From Sequoia sempervirens (taxonomy: Eukaryota; Streptophyta; Pinopsida; Cupressales; Cupressaceae), in the NCBI GenBank assembly GCA_007258455.2, contig VDFB02262648.1, forward strand, positions 186,001-250,000: a DNA stretch of 64,000 bases, read 5' to 3'. Positions 11,680-23,310 of this stretch are shown one piece after another. Position 1 is the first letter of the stretch. Every line of letters begins with the position of its first letter. The translations under genes and the position numbers were made by a program. The notes beneath the pieces were generated by a model that saw only the letters and a program-made list of their open reading frames with translations, had not been told where the DNA came from and did not search any database.

Positions 11680-13660
11680 TGACACAGGTTTGTGCTTTTG
11701 TAACCCAACTATGTCTTGAAAAATATTCTTTTGGTTTAGGAATGTATGGAATGGGACCATTTCTCTCAATAGCAAGCCATTTTCATAAAAAAATAGGCTT
11801 TGATAAAGCCTATGAATGCATTGAGTGGCCTTTCATTCTTGTCATGCTCCATGCTCTTGGGTTTGATTCCAAATTTCTCTACTATGTTCAAAATTGTTTG
11901 AAGATTCCTAAAGATGCCTTAAAATTGATGGTAGATAATTTTATTCTTTGAGATGTTCAATTCTATTTGACAAGGTTGTCTACTTGTTCTTTCCCTTTAT
12001 GTGTAGGTTGTGGAAGGCTTTGCCTACTTGCTTATTAATGTTGTCACCCAAAAATGTGTTAATGATATTTCTCTTTTTAGTACCAACCAACAACTTATTC
12101 GTGGCCATTTACTGAAGATTATTCTCTTTTGGAAGAAGAGGATAATGCTAATGAAGCCTTGTAGTGCCTTCACACCTTTTATCTTGCCTCAAGTTTGAGC
12201 ATATAATTACAAAATAACTAGTTTTATTTTTTGTCTTTCTTGCCTAAACCTAATTGGCTTGATACTTTTGGTTAGAAATAGATTGATCGTGATGAGATAT
12301 TCAAATTCCTTGGCATCTTGTGTGCTTCTCAATCTTTAGATCTTCATCTCTTTGGAAGGTTTTAGTCTTGCTTATGTTTAGAATAAGTGGCATCATTAGA
12401 TAACCAAGCATCTCCTTCTTATTGGAATATAATAGTTTTGCTCCAAGGTGCTTGTTGCCAAACATATTTATTGTTCTTCTCATTATGCTCCTTTTAAGGA
12501 TTATTATCTAGAACTTACAAATATATTAAGGGAATTCCTATGGGCCTCTTTTACGTGGGGAAAGGGATTCCACGATGTTTCCTAGGAATTTTATTGTTCT
12601 CCTTATAAATTTGGAGGGCTTGGTCTAATAGATACCCATTGTTAACAATTGGCATTATATGCTAAGTGAATAATTAAATTTATTGAAGGGAATGAAGCTT
12701 ACAAAATTTTGACAAGGCACTATATTTCCTTTGGCTCCATCATGGTAGATGAGCTTGGAAAGGGTTTGTATTTCATACAATTTTCATTGTGAAGGAGTTA
12801 GTTCAAATTTAGGCCACTTTATTTCCAAGCGTAAATGGAAAGCTTAGGAGGCCATCAAACATTGGTTACTCTAAAATGGGGGTAATTTTAGAATTGATAT
12901 TTCTATCAACTAGCAACCTTATGGTAGTCTCCTATGATCACTTGCTAGGATGAACCTTTAGCTAAAGTTCCCTTGATTCATGGCTTGACTTTTTTCATAG
13001 ATGGGTTTGTTACATTTCAAACCTTTTCTCTAGATCCACTAGGAGCTAGATTTCTTGATATGATTTCAATGCCAAATTTAGGCTAGAGTCTAACAAGGAT
13101 CATAAGACTTTTGAGACCATTATGGAGTTAGTCCCTCATGAGATGCTTCACAAAATTAGTATTAGACACACCCAACCTTAGTAAAAGGATTAGAAATGGT
13201 ATCTTGATAGCCTTTTCTAAAATTAAAAGTCTCATAAGGGCTATTCATGACTCTCTCTATATATGTGAATGATTCAAAATCTTAATAATAGATGGGGTCT
13301 TCAATCCACTACCACTCACTGGTAATGCAGATTTTGTGTAGTTTAGTTAGCCATTCTAGAACCCAAGCTTGCTCATTTTTCTTGGTGTCTTATCTACCAA
13401 GATATCCCCATTAGATAGTATTTGATCCATTTGGGTATTTGCTATCCTTCTATCATTTTTATGGTCACCTCTAAGAGACTCTTAAGTGTCTTTTCTAGTT
13501 TTGTCCACAAACTCAAAATGCTTTGTTTTGGATTTATGATTTCTTCAAACCCTTTTGATGTAGCTCTTTTCTTGGCAAATGGTTCTTCTAGGTGATTGGT
13601 TAGGTGTGTTGACTTAAATTCATCCAAATCTAGCGTGTTTTTAGAGTTGAGACTCAATTA
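11680..13660 (+). mobile_element. decayed LINE, reverse transcriptase to zf-RVT region
   Basis: Broken plus-strand reading frames show LINE reverse transcriptase landmarks in the right order. Around 11795 the frame reads GFDKAYECIEWPF, the conserved FDKAYD.IEW block. Near 12135 it reads SLLEEEDNANEAL, where the active-site region (normally a .ADD motif) has decayed. Near 12500-12640 it reads LREFLWASFTWGKGFHDVS followed by KFGGLGLIDT, the end of the polymerase. Near 13345 it reads LEPKLAHFSWCLIYQDIPI, the start of the zinc-binding zf-RVT domain. Frameshifts and stops are frequent, so it is dead. No endonuclease is recognisable upstream, which suggests 5' truncation or replacement. The 5' boundary is approximate. 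Confidence 0.85.
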
Positions 13661-14547
13661 AATATTTAGAACTTAGGTAAAAACTTAGCTTTGTGTTTAG
13701 GAGTTGGTGTGGATTCTTATTTTTCATTGTATCTTAAATTCGTGATTTTTTCTACAAATTTAGATGCAAGCTAACAAAGTTTCCCTCAAAGTTGCCCACT
13801 TGTAGACTCTTTTTGAGCATTGAGCTAATGTTCCTTGTAGTGTCACTTGTGTGCCATCTCCCCCCTCCAATAGGGGTCCATCTTCTCCACAAGGGTATAG
13901 ATGTGGCCACAACCACAATGACAAATCCAAGCATCACTCTCATGGCTCACATGACTCATGGCATAGAGGAAGTGGTTGGTCCTAATAGACATGTGATCAA
14001 TCTATTATTCTTTCTCAACCTCATGGTAAGGGTGTTCTTGGGTAACTTAACAATGATGAATTCCCATAGTTGAATCTTGTCTTTTCTCTTGTTTGAAATG
14101 ATTTAAAAAAAATAGAAAAGAAGATAAATGTTCAGGGGAATTCTCCTAATAGAGAACCCACCTCTTCCTTTCAATGCTTGCTACTTAACAATTTCACTAC
14201 TCTTTTTTATTTTGTATAAAAAAAATCTTACAAGAATTATTTGGGATGTGATACAATTACACCCTTTTTTATATATTTTTATTAGTTAATATATCAGAAC
14301 TTATTGAATAAGGCATACTAATACAAGTTTTAAACTCAATGATTTTGTTAAATTAGTTATATTTGCACACTTTAATCAGGTCCGGGGGACTGTAATACTT
14401 CACAAGAAAAGAAATTTTGCACACAATTTGAATTTCTATCGTTTTAGTTAAATATCACGATTTTCTATAACCCAATAAACCAATATAAATTACATTATTT
14501 TTTAGGCGGTTATTCGGGTGCTTCTTAATTTGAATTTTTGGCAGCAC
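13661..14547. other. LINE-subtilase intergenic stretch with subtilase 3' flank
   Basis: The left part may still be LINE tail. The right part is the 3' flank of the minus-strand protease gene and should hold its 3' UTR. An AATAAT hexamer-like string occurs on the minus strand about 50 bases past the stop codon, but no canonical AATAAA is obvious, so the cleavage site is not called. The ORFs here are short and not credible. Confidence 0.4.
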
Positions 14548-17500
14548 TTACTGCCTTACGACCAGGGGGCTTCTAACAACATGGTTAGCAGATTTCCATG
14601 TCAAAGACCCAAAAACATATTCCTCCTTAAAACTACTCCTTGGTTTCATCACTACATTGAATGATTTCTTCTCTCCATAGTCTGAAAACTCAAGCTTGTT
14701 GGGTTTCACTGCAACCGCCACTCCATTAGGGGACTGTATTTCTGCTTCAAACACTGCTGGTCCCTTTGATACATATGTCACAATTCTTTTCACAAAGACA
14801 GGTCCTTTCAGCTGTGAGACAGTAATGGATGGATAATTGAGGTTATATATAGCTTCTTTCTGAGATGGGCAGGATAAGGGCTTCCCTGTTATGATCTTCA
14901 TCTGGGTTGAATTGTAGCCCAAACTGCAGAAGAATGTATAGTAGTCTTGAACAGCTATATCAAATATCAAGCCAGGATTTAAAGCTCTGTTTGGATTGAC
15001 ATGGCCTCCACCATAGTCGAATGGACTTGCTTTTACCATTGATGCCTCCTTAATTGCCTTCTTAGTGTTGTCAATTCTACTGGCTTTATTCCCAAGAGAA
15101 ATACAATGACGATGATGGAAGGAAGTTAGATAATTAAAGCACAGGGATATCCACTCCAGGAAAAAGTTATAACTTAATGGCTGCTGCACTCCAATGACGA
15201 TGATGGGAAAAAGTTGGACAATTAAGAGCCTACTATACCTGTAGTCAAAATGGCTGACTTAATGGCTGCTGCACTCCAATGAGGATGTGCTTCTTTTAGT
15301 AAGGCTGCAACACCAGCAACGTGTGGACATGACATAGATGTACCTGAAAGTACATTGAAGGCAACATGCCTGTCATCGAAAGCAACTCCAGTTGGCGATG
15401 CTGCTTTTGAATATGCTGCAAGGATGTTCAAGCCTGGAGCCGTGATATCAGGCTGGCATTGGACACAGTGCACAGTACCCAAATCATTTTGTAAGAATAT
15501 CAAGAGCTTTAGAACATAAGAGTGGAGAATATCACAATGTTGAGGATTAGATTATACCTTAAGAGCTTTAAACGTAAGAGTGGAGAATATCACAATGTTG
15601 AGGATTAGAGTATACCTTAAGTATGTCAGGAGAAAGAGAATTTGGTCCTTTGGAAGAGAAGGCTGTCATGAAAGGAGCTGGCTTTGTGTGCAATACAGTT
15701 TTTGGAGGAGCAATGTAAGCAACAGGGGATCTGCATCAGAACAATTTTGTGGTTGTATGTCAATATGCTCTCAACCTAGAGTACCCAAAAAAAGAAGTAT
15801 GGTGTTAAACTCTAAAGAGCTAAGAAGTAAAATCATTGCTTTCAGGACCTACATCGTAGATTTGATATAGTCAAAGACTGCTGCCCCATCAACTGCATTC
15901 AATTGTGTTGCAGGAATAACATGAGGGTCTGCAACAACTTCATTGCCGTTTTCAGGTGCATTGCAAAGAATCATGCCAGCTCCTCCTGCCATTCGAACTG
16001 CATCACCTTTTGCAACTCTAGCACTTACACCACGAAGGCAAGCAACTATCTTGCCTTTAACTTTTTGTGGATCTAGAGCTCCTTGAATACAAAGTTTTCT
16101 GCAATGTTAACTATGTTACAAATTAATGCTTAAAATATTCATCATAATAGCTTGAACTAACGAAAATAGCCTTTGATGATACAAATACTTCATGTTCTCA
16201 TGGACAGTTAACAAAATATAGTATATCTATGGCATACCCAGCAGTTTTATTTGTAGTTGGTGCTGTGACATCCACAGATGATACTAGGGGATACATTTTC
16301 TTTTGTAGGGTGAATTGAGAGAGACTTTGTCCCTATAATCAGAGGTAAGCGCACATAAACATGAAATAAGTGATCTAGAATATTGTTAGGGGTCAAAATA
16401 AGAGTTCACTGCTTTCACAGACCATTTCAATAGTTAAATACAATTCTGGCAAGAACATAGCTTTCAATTTTGAAAACAAAATAAAAATGGCTTCCAGCCC
16501 TCACCTTGAAAGTCCTATTATTTCCAAGGAAAGCAACAGAAAGGAACTCTCTATCAATGCTACTTGCTCCTACAGTAATAATCCATGGAGCCACATTTGA
16601 CACAGTCCCTGGTGTTGGACCATCATTTCCTGCGGAACATACCACCACTTTTCCTCTCTGGACAGCATGGAATGCTCCAATGGAAATACCATCTTGAAAA
16701 TAATTTGCAAGAGGAGGACTAGATCCAAGGGAAACGGAGAACACATCTACTCCATCATAAATCCCTGCATCAAATCCTGCAAGTATATCTGCATCATAAC
16801 ATGAGCTTGCATCTGTCTTTATATTGGGCCAACAAACCTTGTAGGCTGCAACCCTGGCACTGGGAGCACCTCCCTTTGCAATCCCTTCTGCATATCCATA
16901 CATATTTGCATCTTTTACAAAATTCCCACCTGCTGTGGACAGAGTATGAGTCCCATGCCCGTCTTTGTCTCGTGGTGAAAGATAATCTCCTGTTTTGGTG
17001 AAACTTAGAGATTTGTTTTTAGCAGCCATATACCCCTTGATAAAGTATCTTGCACCAATTAGTTTCCTGGAGTGCGACAATTGCTTGAAGATTAAGTTAT
17101 CAATTCTAGTGACTCATGTAAGAAGGGCCTGCTTCTTCTAGCAGGTACACCAAAACTAGCAAAAGAACAACAAATAAGCAAGCGCAAATAACACACAACG
17201 ATTTGCAACAGGAAAAGCTGCAGTACTCTTTTCCTTGATAGAGAAAAGCGCATGACACTGTTTTAGAGATTGGTGTCATCCAAGAGGCAATACGCACACA
17301 GAGCAAGTTTTTTTTGTTGTTTTCAGTAAAATATAAAAAACGCCCAAGAGTTTATTTTGTTTCAGTAGAATATAAAAAAACCAAGCAGCAGCAAACACAA
17401 TCAAAGATATTTGAAGTGCTGCTTAGAAAGCCAATAAAAAACAGTAAACACCATGAAAACTAACTTTGTGTTTTTATCAATAAACTTAAACAAAATAATA

Positions 17501-19985
17501 TTATTACTAGTTGTCATTAGTAGGATACAACAAAACAACACTTAACCCACATAACATCATGGAAAAATGCAACATATAGTCTAATATTGATACCCTTAAA
17601 ACACAAAGTAACCTTACCTAAAAAGAAAAAGTGTTTTCTTAGCATGAGTTTACCAGACTTAAAAACTATGAATACATTTATGATTTAGGGATATTATTAT
17701 TTTTCTATAGAATTGAGTGGACAACCAGGACCTCAATAAGTTATAAGTCCTATCCATCTGACAAACTGAAAGCTAGTCTGAAATATCAGAGCAGCTTTAA
17801 ACGAATCCCTAAGATATCATTTCGTCTCTTCCAAAGTCTCCTTTTCCAATTAACCCTTTTATTGCTCACGCACAACACAAACAATAAACGCTCAAATAAC
17901 AGAAACAGTACATTATTCTTTCCTGGAAACTCTTAAGCTAGAAAAACCCAAAATGCATATACAACAAGCTTACAGAGAGACAAAATGACAGGCAGAAAAT
18001 TCAAACAAGTACAATCATAAATGCAGTTGAAAACAATACATGTTCCTCATTTCGATGATGGGTGTTAATCAGAGTACCTGTTGCAATTAAGTGCACTGAA
18101 TTTGGTACCATTTTGGCAGCTTCCTCTCCATCTGGACGGGATAGGGCCAAACCCTGTCTCGTGGAAGCTTGCAGCTTCAGGCCACACACCTAACATCAAT
18201 TCAGCTGTTATTATTAATTCACAATTGAGAGTTTTGTTGAACTTTATGTTAGTAAAGTCTAAGCCTAAGGATAAGAAGAGGACCAGTCTACCTGTGTCCA
18301 AGTTAGCAATAATGACATCTTTTCCAAATCCTGCTTTTCTCCAGAGGGAATGAGATTCGATTCCTTCAGTCTGCGCTTCTGGATCTCCATCTTCTAATCC
18401 AAGGAATTTCCATGAGTGAGTTGTGTGCAACTTTCGTTCTCTGTTAACAAACACAGATAGTACTCCTGGGAGCTCTGGCACCACCATTGGATTCTGTTAG
18501 AAAACTAAAAAACAGAGGGCTTTCCTCAAGGAGGATGTTCAGTGAGTCTCAAAGGCCTAACTGTATAATTCCAAAACTCTTGAAGCTAACCTCGATGATT
18601 CTTTCATTCAATATTTAAGGAATCAAAGTGGTAAACTGGATAGTAAATTACTTGAAATAGCAGCAGCATGTTCTTCTTCTAAATGAGCAGCAAATCCATT
18701 CACACTTCTAGTGTATGAGTAGAAGATTGAATCCTTGGCTGCTTCCTTGCTGTAATACGGAAAATAAAATGCCAATCATATCAGAGAGATCGGGAAAATC
18801 GATTAGGAGTTATATAATTCCATCAATACAGCTAGTCTCAGTGAGCTCTAATGAAAAAAGAGGATGTAGAGTATGTTAATTACATCTATAATTCCATCAA
18901 TAGAAGTTCTCTCAATAAGCTCTTAGAAAAAAGGGAACAATATTTCCTCACTCCAGTTGATGAATGTAAGGAAAATAAAAATTCAAATGTGGATTTTAGA
19001 GTTTGTTGTTTACATTTCATCATAAACATTAACCGTGAAAAATATTAAAAAGCTTGACCTAAGTGGGTCATTATTACCTTCCCAATACCATTGCAAGTAG
19101 TTCACGATGAGAATCAGTAACCATATCAGGATCTAAGCAATCTTCATTATGCCCTCCCAAGTAAACCACATAGGACTGCCACCAACCAAATGTTTAAGAA
19201 CTACCATTGCAAACTCAAATGCTTTCATGCAATATAAACACCAAATCAATAGTCATGAAGGTTCAAATGTTTGTTATCCTAGTTTATTCCAATCCAAATA
19301 CAAATACAGCACAAGCATTCATATTCACAGAAATTCAACTTTCTCCCATCCTAAACATTCAATATACAACATAAGAGTTCATATTCATGAACGTTCAGCT
19401 TTCTCTCTTCTCCCATGCCTTTATTTCAATCCAACTAAAACACAACCCTTCAAAACAGCAAAAAATCTGTCATCCTACTTTACATCAATGCTCATACAAC
19501 TTAAGCAATCACAACACCAGCAAATTCACACTTCCTACGATATTTCCAATAATGCAACAACAATGTATGTATCGAACAATTCTAAAATTAACTTGCACTT
19601 CAGCAGATCTAATTGATAAGACTACTCTCAAGTTGTACTTGTTACCCAGAATTGCACCAGTCTAGTAGACCACTGAAAAAAAAAAAATTGCTATTCTTGG
19701 ACTCCAATGTACAAGACAACTAGAAGCACTACCACCATTTTTCAACAACACAATACCCATATCATAATCTGCTCACTTGGGCATCACCAAAACCACAGAG
19801 AGAAAACACCTTATCATCCAAACATGCATGAGACTTAAAAAAAAACACTGCCTGTCCAACAACAGCATATTTCATAACAGAAACAAATCCAAGCTCTTCC
19901 TACTTACCTGCTTAGTACCCAAGACTTCTCTCAAAGACAGAAACAGAATGAAAACTGCAATCAAGCTCAGAGCTCTCTTCTCCAT
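14548..19985 (-). CDS. subtilisin-like serine protease, SBT5/AIR3-like, 11 exons
   Basis: Secreted plant subtilase. Exons (5' to 3'): 19985-19908, 19175-19078, 18749-18652, 18474-18292, 18189-18078, 17066-16505, 16332-16238, 16098-15853, 15730-15616, 15452-15239, 15083-14548. All ten introns are GT-AG and phases join without a stop, giving 778 residues, normal for the family (about 750-780). The first exon encodes a signal peptide ending near VLG at residues 21-23. Residues 27-108 form an I9 inhibitor propeptide ([25 protein letters not shown]), and the mature chain probably starts at TTHSW (109). Active site: Asp151 in NLDTG, His227 in DGHGTHT, oxyanion Asn337 in CSAGNDGP, Ser568 in [15 protein letters not shown] region lies at about 378-510 and a fibronectin-III-like region from about 670, ending SPLVVRQ. 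The group is inferred from sequence resemblance and the intron-rich layout, since SBT1-type genes usually have few or no introns. Substrate is unknown. Expression is not shown. Confidence 0.95.
15084..15279 (-). repeat. ~86-bp tandem duplication of exon 10 tail in intron 10
   Basis: A unit of about 86 bp is present twice, near 15107-15193 and 15194-15279. Shared landmarks are ATGACGATGATGG, AATTAA and ACTTAATGGCTGCTGCACTC. The right-hand copy contains the real 3' end of exon 10 (coding [13 protein letters not shown]) and its donor. The left-hand copy lies in intron 10 and still encodes a [11 protein letters not shown] string, but then hits a stop and has lost the donor. Splicing 15239 to 15083 skips it. 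Confidence 0.75.
15502..15618 (-). repeat. ~58-bp tandem duplication across the exon 9 splice donor
   Basis: Copies at 15502-15560 (59 bp) and 15561-15618 (58 bp) differ at only a few positions. The right-hand copy holds the exon 9 donor, CTTAAG followed by GTATAC. The left-hand copy lies in intron 9 and repeats a CTTAAG-GTATAA donor downstream. Use of the second donor would add 58 bases and an in-frame TAA before its end, so it would give a truncated protein lacking the catalytic serine. Confidence 0.8.
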
Positions 19986-20031
19986 AGCTGCTAAGCTTAT
20001 GAATATGGCTATCTGTATAAACTAAAGTTCT

Positions 20032-20040
20032 CATTTATAG
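20032..20040 (-). promoter_or_regulatory. TATA box of the subtilase gene
   Basis: The minus strand reads CTATAAATG here, 47 bases upstream of the ATG at 19985. A start site about 25-32 bases downstream of the box would leave a 5' leader of roughly 20 bases. The position and match to TATAAA are good, but the start site is inferred. No other upstream element is called. Confidence 0.6.
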
Positions 20041-20041
20041 T

Positions 20042-21199
20042 GTAAGCACTTGGAAAAAATAACAGTTGCAAGAGTGTTCTCTGTTCGCTTGTAATTTGGT
20101 CAATTTAAAATTAAAACATTATCTTTGCTAGTTTAAAATCACTAAATAACAAATAAGGCATTTTCAAATCACTAAAACAAATCTTGGGTACTTTATATTT
20201 ATATTCAAATCAAAACAGATCACTAATTGCACATGCATTTTATGATAGAAATCCGTTAGGAATCTTGAAAGTCAAATTGCATTGCACTTTAAATAAGGTC
20301 ATGCCAAGATGAAGGGGGAGGAGGGGGGTGGGCTTCTTCACACAGATTGGGTACTTTCATTTAAAGAAGCTTTGTATATACATCACGGATTTTTTTAAGT
20401 CATTGAAATCCTCATACTCTATATAATATTTTAGATTACTGGATGTAGTATATGGGATTGACATAGTTCTGCATATACTATTGGATATAATATGGACACT
20501 GACAACAGTATTCAATGCATTCAAAAATACATTTGTGTAATTTGAGTGCACATTTTTTACTCGAATTTCAAAGGAGGCAGTTACATTGATAATGTCACAT
20601 GACATGGAATTTTAATAGAGACTTATTGAATTTGAAATGAAGAGCTGCTCTGGATAAACTATACCCACAAATTTTCTCAAGCTCTACATTTGCATGTCAC
20701 GTCTTTAGTCACCATGTGATAAAAAGCCAAATATATCCTTCTCATGCGGTACTTTACAGGCTTGGCCAGTCAAAGATCCAACTTTGACGTCATTAACTTC
20801 AACCAGTTTGCATAAATGTTAATTAACCATAGAAGCTTCCCAAATTTGTCATCAAGGGGAATTCATTCTTTCAGGCCACAGGTCGGATGAGCTGGCCATT
20901 ATTAGCAGTCAATTAATGTGGGAGGATTTTTTATTTTTACTGTTGAAAACAATGAGGCAACTCAATATATTTACTAAAAGAAACAAACAAGTTGAATGAA
21001 ATTAGGCAATTCAAGGCAAGAAAAAACAAACAAATAAAGATGCCAAACCGAGAAATTTGGTGGTTAGTCCTAGGATTATGTATAACTTGAGCAAGATTAG
21101 AAATAAGATTAAAACGATTATTTATAGGATAATTATGTGAAATTAAAAGAGGGGTAAAAATTTATTCAATCTAAAAAAGAGCAATACAAAGCAAGGGCA
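20042..21199. other. subtilase upstream region
   Basis: This is the 5' flank of the protease gene and presumably contains its promoter. I recognise no coding sequence. A minus-strand ORF at 20357-20605 (82 codons) has no familiar motif. Toward 21100 the sequence becomes the AT-rich tail of the adjacent minus-strand LINE. Confidence 0.4.
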
Positions 21200-21720
21200 T
21201 TACACATCTCTATCTATCTCCACTAATTGGTCCAACTTTTGTGATAAATTTGGGGGTAATTGACCCCTGTCTACAATGTTCCAATCTTGCAAATGATGAG
21301 AAGCCCATTTAGCCAAACAATCCGCAACCCCATTCTATTCTCAAGGAATATGACAAAAAGAAACAAAATCCAAGGAAGCACACATATTAAGAATTTGTTT
21401 TATAATAACAACCAAATGCCAACTGACATTCTCTAACTGTTGCCTCTTCAACAAAGTCACTACCACTTGAGAATTAGATTCACAAATGATCTGTCTCCAC
21501 CCAAGAGCACAACCACGTTCCACATCACATAAAATGGCAAGAGCCTCCATCACATTGTTAGTATACCAACCCTTGTAAACATAAAAGATAAACTCAACAA
21601 TCCCAGAACTAGTCCGCCTAACACCTTCAATACTAGCATGGCTACGATTTCCATGAGAAGAACCATCTGTGTTGATTTTCAACACACCCTAAGGAGGAGG
21701 ACGCATACACTCCTCCCTAT
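21200..21720 (-). mobile_element. LINE RNase H domain remnant
   Basis: A minus-strand frame reads VLKINTDGSSHGN (the first catalytic Asp region), then NNVMEALAI (the Glu region), CESNSQVVV (the second Asp region), and further on NGVADCLAKWASHH, where the last catalytic Asp lies. It ends at a TAA at 21202-21200. This order is the RNase H domain at the C-terminus of many plant LINE ORF2 proteins. Stop codons break the frame near 21335-21341, so it is a remnant. Nothing upstream on the minus strand is recognisably reverse transcriptase, which suggests 5' truncation. Confidence 0.85.
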
Positions 21721-22639
21721 TTATCTTCTGAAGGGGATGATGACATCTATTTCTCATAATTATGTGTGTTAATGAAGTTAGAGAGGAGTTTATTTTGGGA
21801 ATGGATGAGAGTCAACCTTTGGGGCTTGACAATGTAAAATATCATTTAAATCACAGTTGGAATAGTTGCTTGTCCAAGCATCATGATGCTTGGATCTTAT
21901 GTTATAATTTTTTTTGGCATATTTAATTTTAGCCTTAATTAAAATTGTTAGTCACTCTTTACACTAATTCATTTTAAGCAATTGTAGACTTAGTCCTCTC
22001 TACAAGCTTAGTGAATTTGATCACTTTATCTTTATCTTTCCTCCAACCTAAGTTATGTTTCTCCCTCCCCTTTCAACCATCTTGCACAACTTGAACATAT
22101 AGTTGCCTTTTCTTATTGATCCTTCATGTGCTCATGTCAATCTAGCTAGTTGACCACCTAGTTACCCCCAACATCCTCCACGTTAAGCTTAATGCCTCCC
22201 ATCTCCTCCAAAAAGATTGTGTCATTGCCATCATTCTCATCTAGATCTCATTATTAAGTCCCACTAACTTTCAAGGTTCAATTTGTTGGTGGGAACATGT
22301 TAATCTTTGTTGTACAACCTACCTCAAATCTCATGGCCACAAAGTTACTAGAAACGTAAAAGAATCAGAAAAAAAAAATCAAAGGTAGGGGTTATTTCCT
22401 TTTGGCCTTCTCCACCACTTATATTTCAACACATGGAATTATTCTTAGAACATAAACTCAAACATATGGAATTTTAGAGGGGCAAAGGAGCCCAAGTCCT
22501 TGCTACAATGAACTAGATAATGAATGGAGATAAAGGCATATATTCTTCTTTAATACCTCCACCACAAACATATGTAAGGAAAGATCTTCTCCCTTCTTAG
22601 TAGTGATAACCTCTTCCACACACAACCCTTAGAAATTAT
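21721..22639. other. unassigned, possibly 5' part of the next LINE
   Basis: No firm feature. A plus-strand frame near 22450 reads NIWNFRGAKEPKSLL, faintly like the WN.RG start of a LINE endonuclease domain. That would fit the reverse transcriptase downstream, but the match is short and the frame is broken, so it is not annotated as coding. Confidence 0.3.
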
Positions 22640-23310
22640 GAACAGAGGAATTTAATCTTTGAAGAATTCAAAGTTGATTCTCTCCTACTTGATGCAATTA
22701 GTCATTATATCCTTGCAAACATTTATAGTGATTACTAGAGGCACATAGACCAATTCTTCACAATAGAAGAATTTGATAATACTTTTCAAATGATGGCATT
22801 ATGAGAAAACCTTAGGTTAAATGAATGATCCCTAGCTAAGTTCTTTAAAATCATGTCCAACCATATAAGAGAAGACCACTACTGTGTGTACTTGGAGACC
22901 ATGGAGAAAGACTCTTTAGGCTCTTTCATCAACCAAGGTATTGTTAAATTTTAATACCTAAAGGTGAGAATGGAGAATCTTTCTTAGGATGACAACCAAT
23001 TATGCTTCTCAATTCCCTTACAAAATCTTTGTCAATTTCATTGCCATCATAATTAAACCTATTGCTTGAGATATAGTCATACCTAAACAAATTGGCTTTC
23101 TTGATAGTAGATATATTCTAGACAACTTAGTCCTTGCATGGGAGATTGTTGAATGGGCTCAACAAACTACTCATGATGCCCTTATTATTAAGTTAAAACT
23201 TTGACAAGGCATATGATTGCATCAAATGTCCTTTCATTTGTAAAATGCTCAAATCGATTAATTTTTACCCTAAATTATCACACATTCATCTCTTTGTTAA
23301 TGAGTGATTG
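22640..23310 (+). mobile_element. decayed LINE, reverse transcriptase N-terminal part
   Basis: Plus-strand frames show the early reverse transcriptase landmarks: FINQGIVK then IPKGENGESFL (22925-22985), NYASQFPYKIFVNFIA, QIGFLDSRYILDNLVLAWE (about 23078-23140), THDALIIKL and NFDKAYDCIKCPF. Frameshifts separate some blocks. The sequence is interrupted at 23311 by a terminal-inverted-repeat element and resumes after 24326. It is similar in type to the LINE at 11680-13660 but more complete at its 5' side. Confidence 0.85.

Noticed and set aside
18474..18493. An earlier exon 4 acceptor at 18494 that would add NPMVVPE before LPGVLSVF
   Set aside because: It puts exon 4 out of phase with exon 3. 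The AG at 18476-18475 restores phase and gives [11 protein letters not shown], which fits the family spacing.
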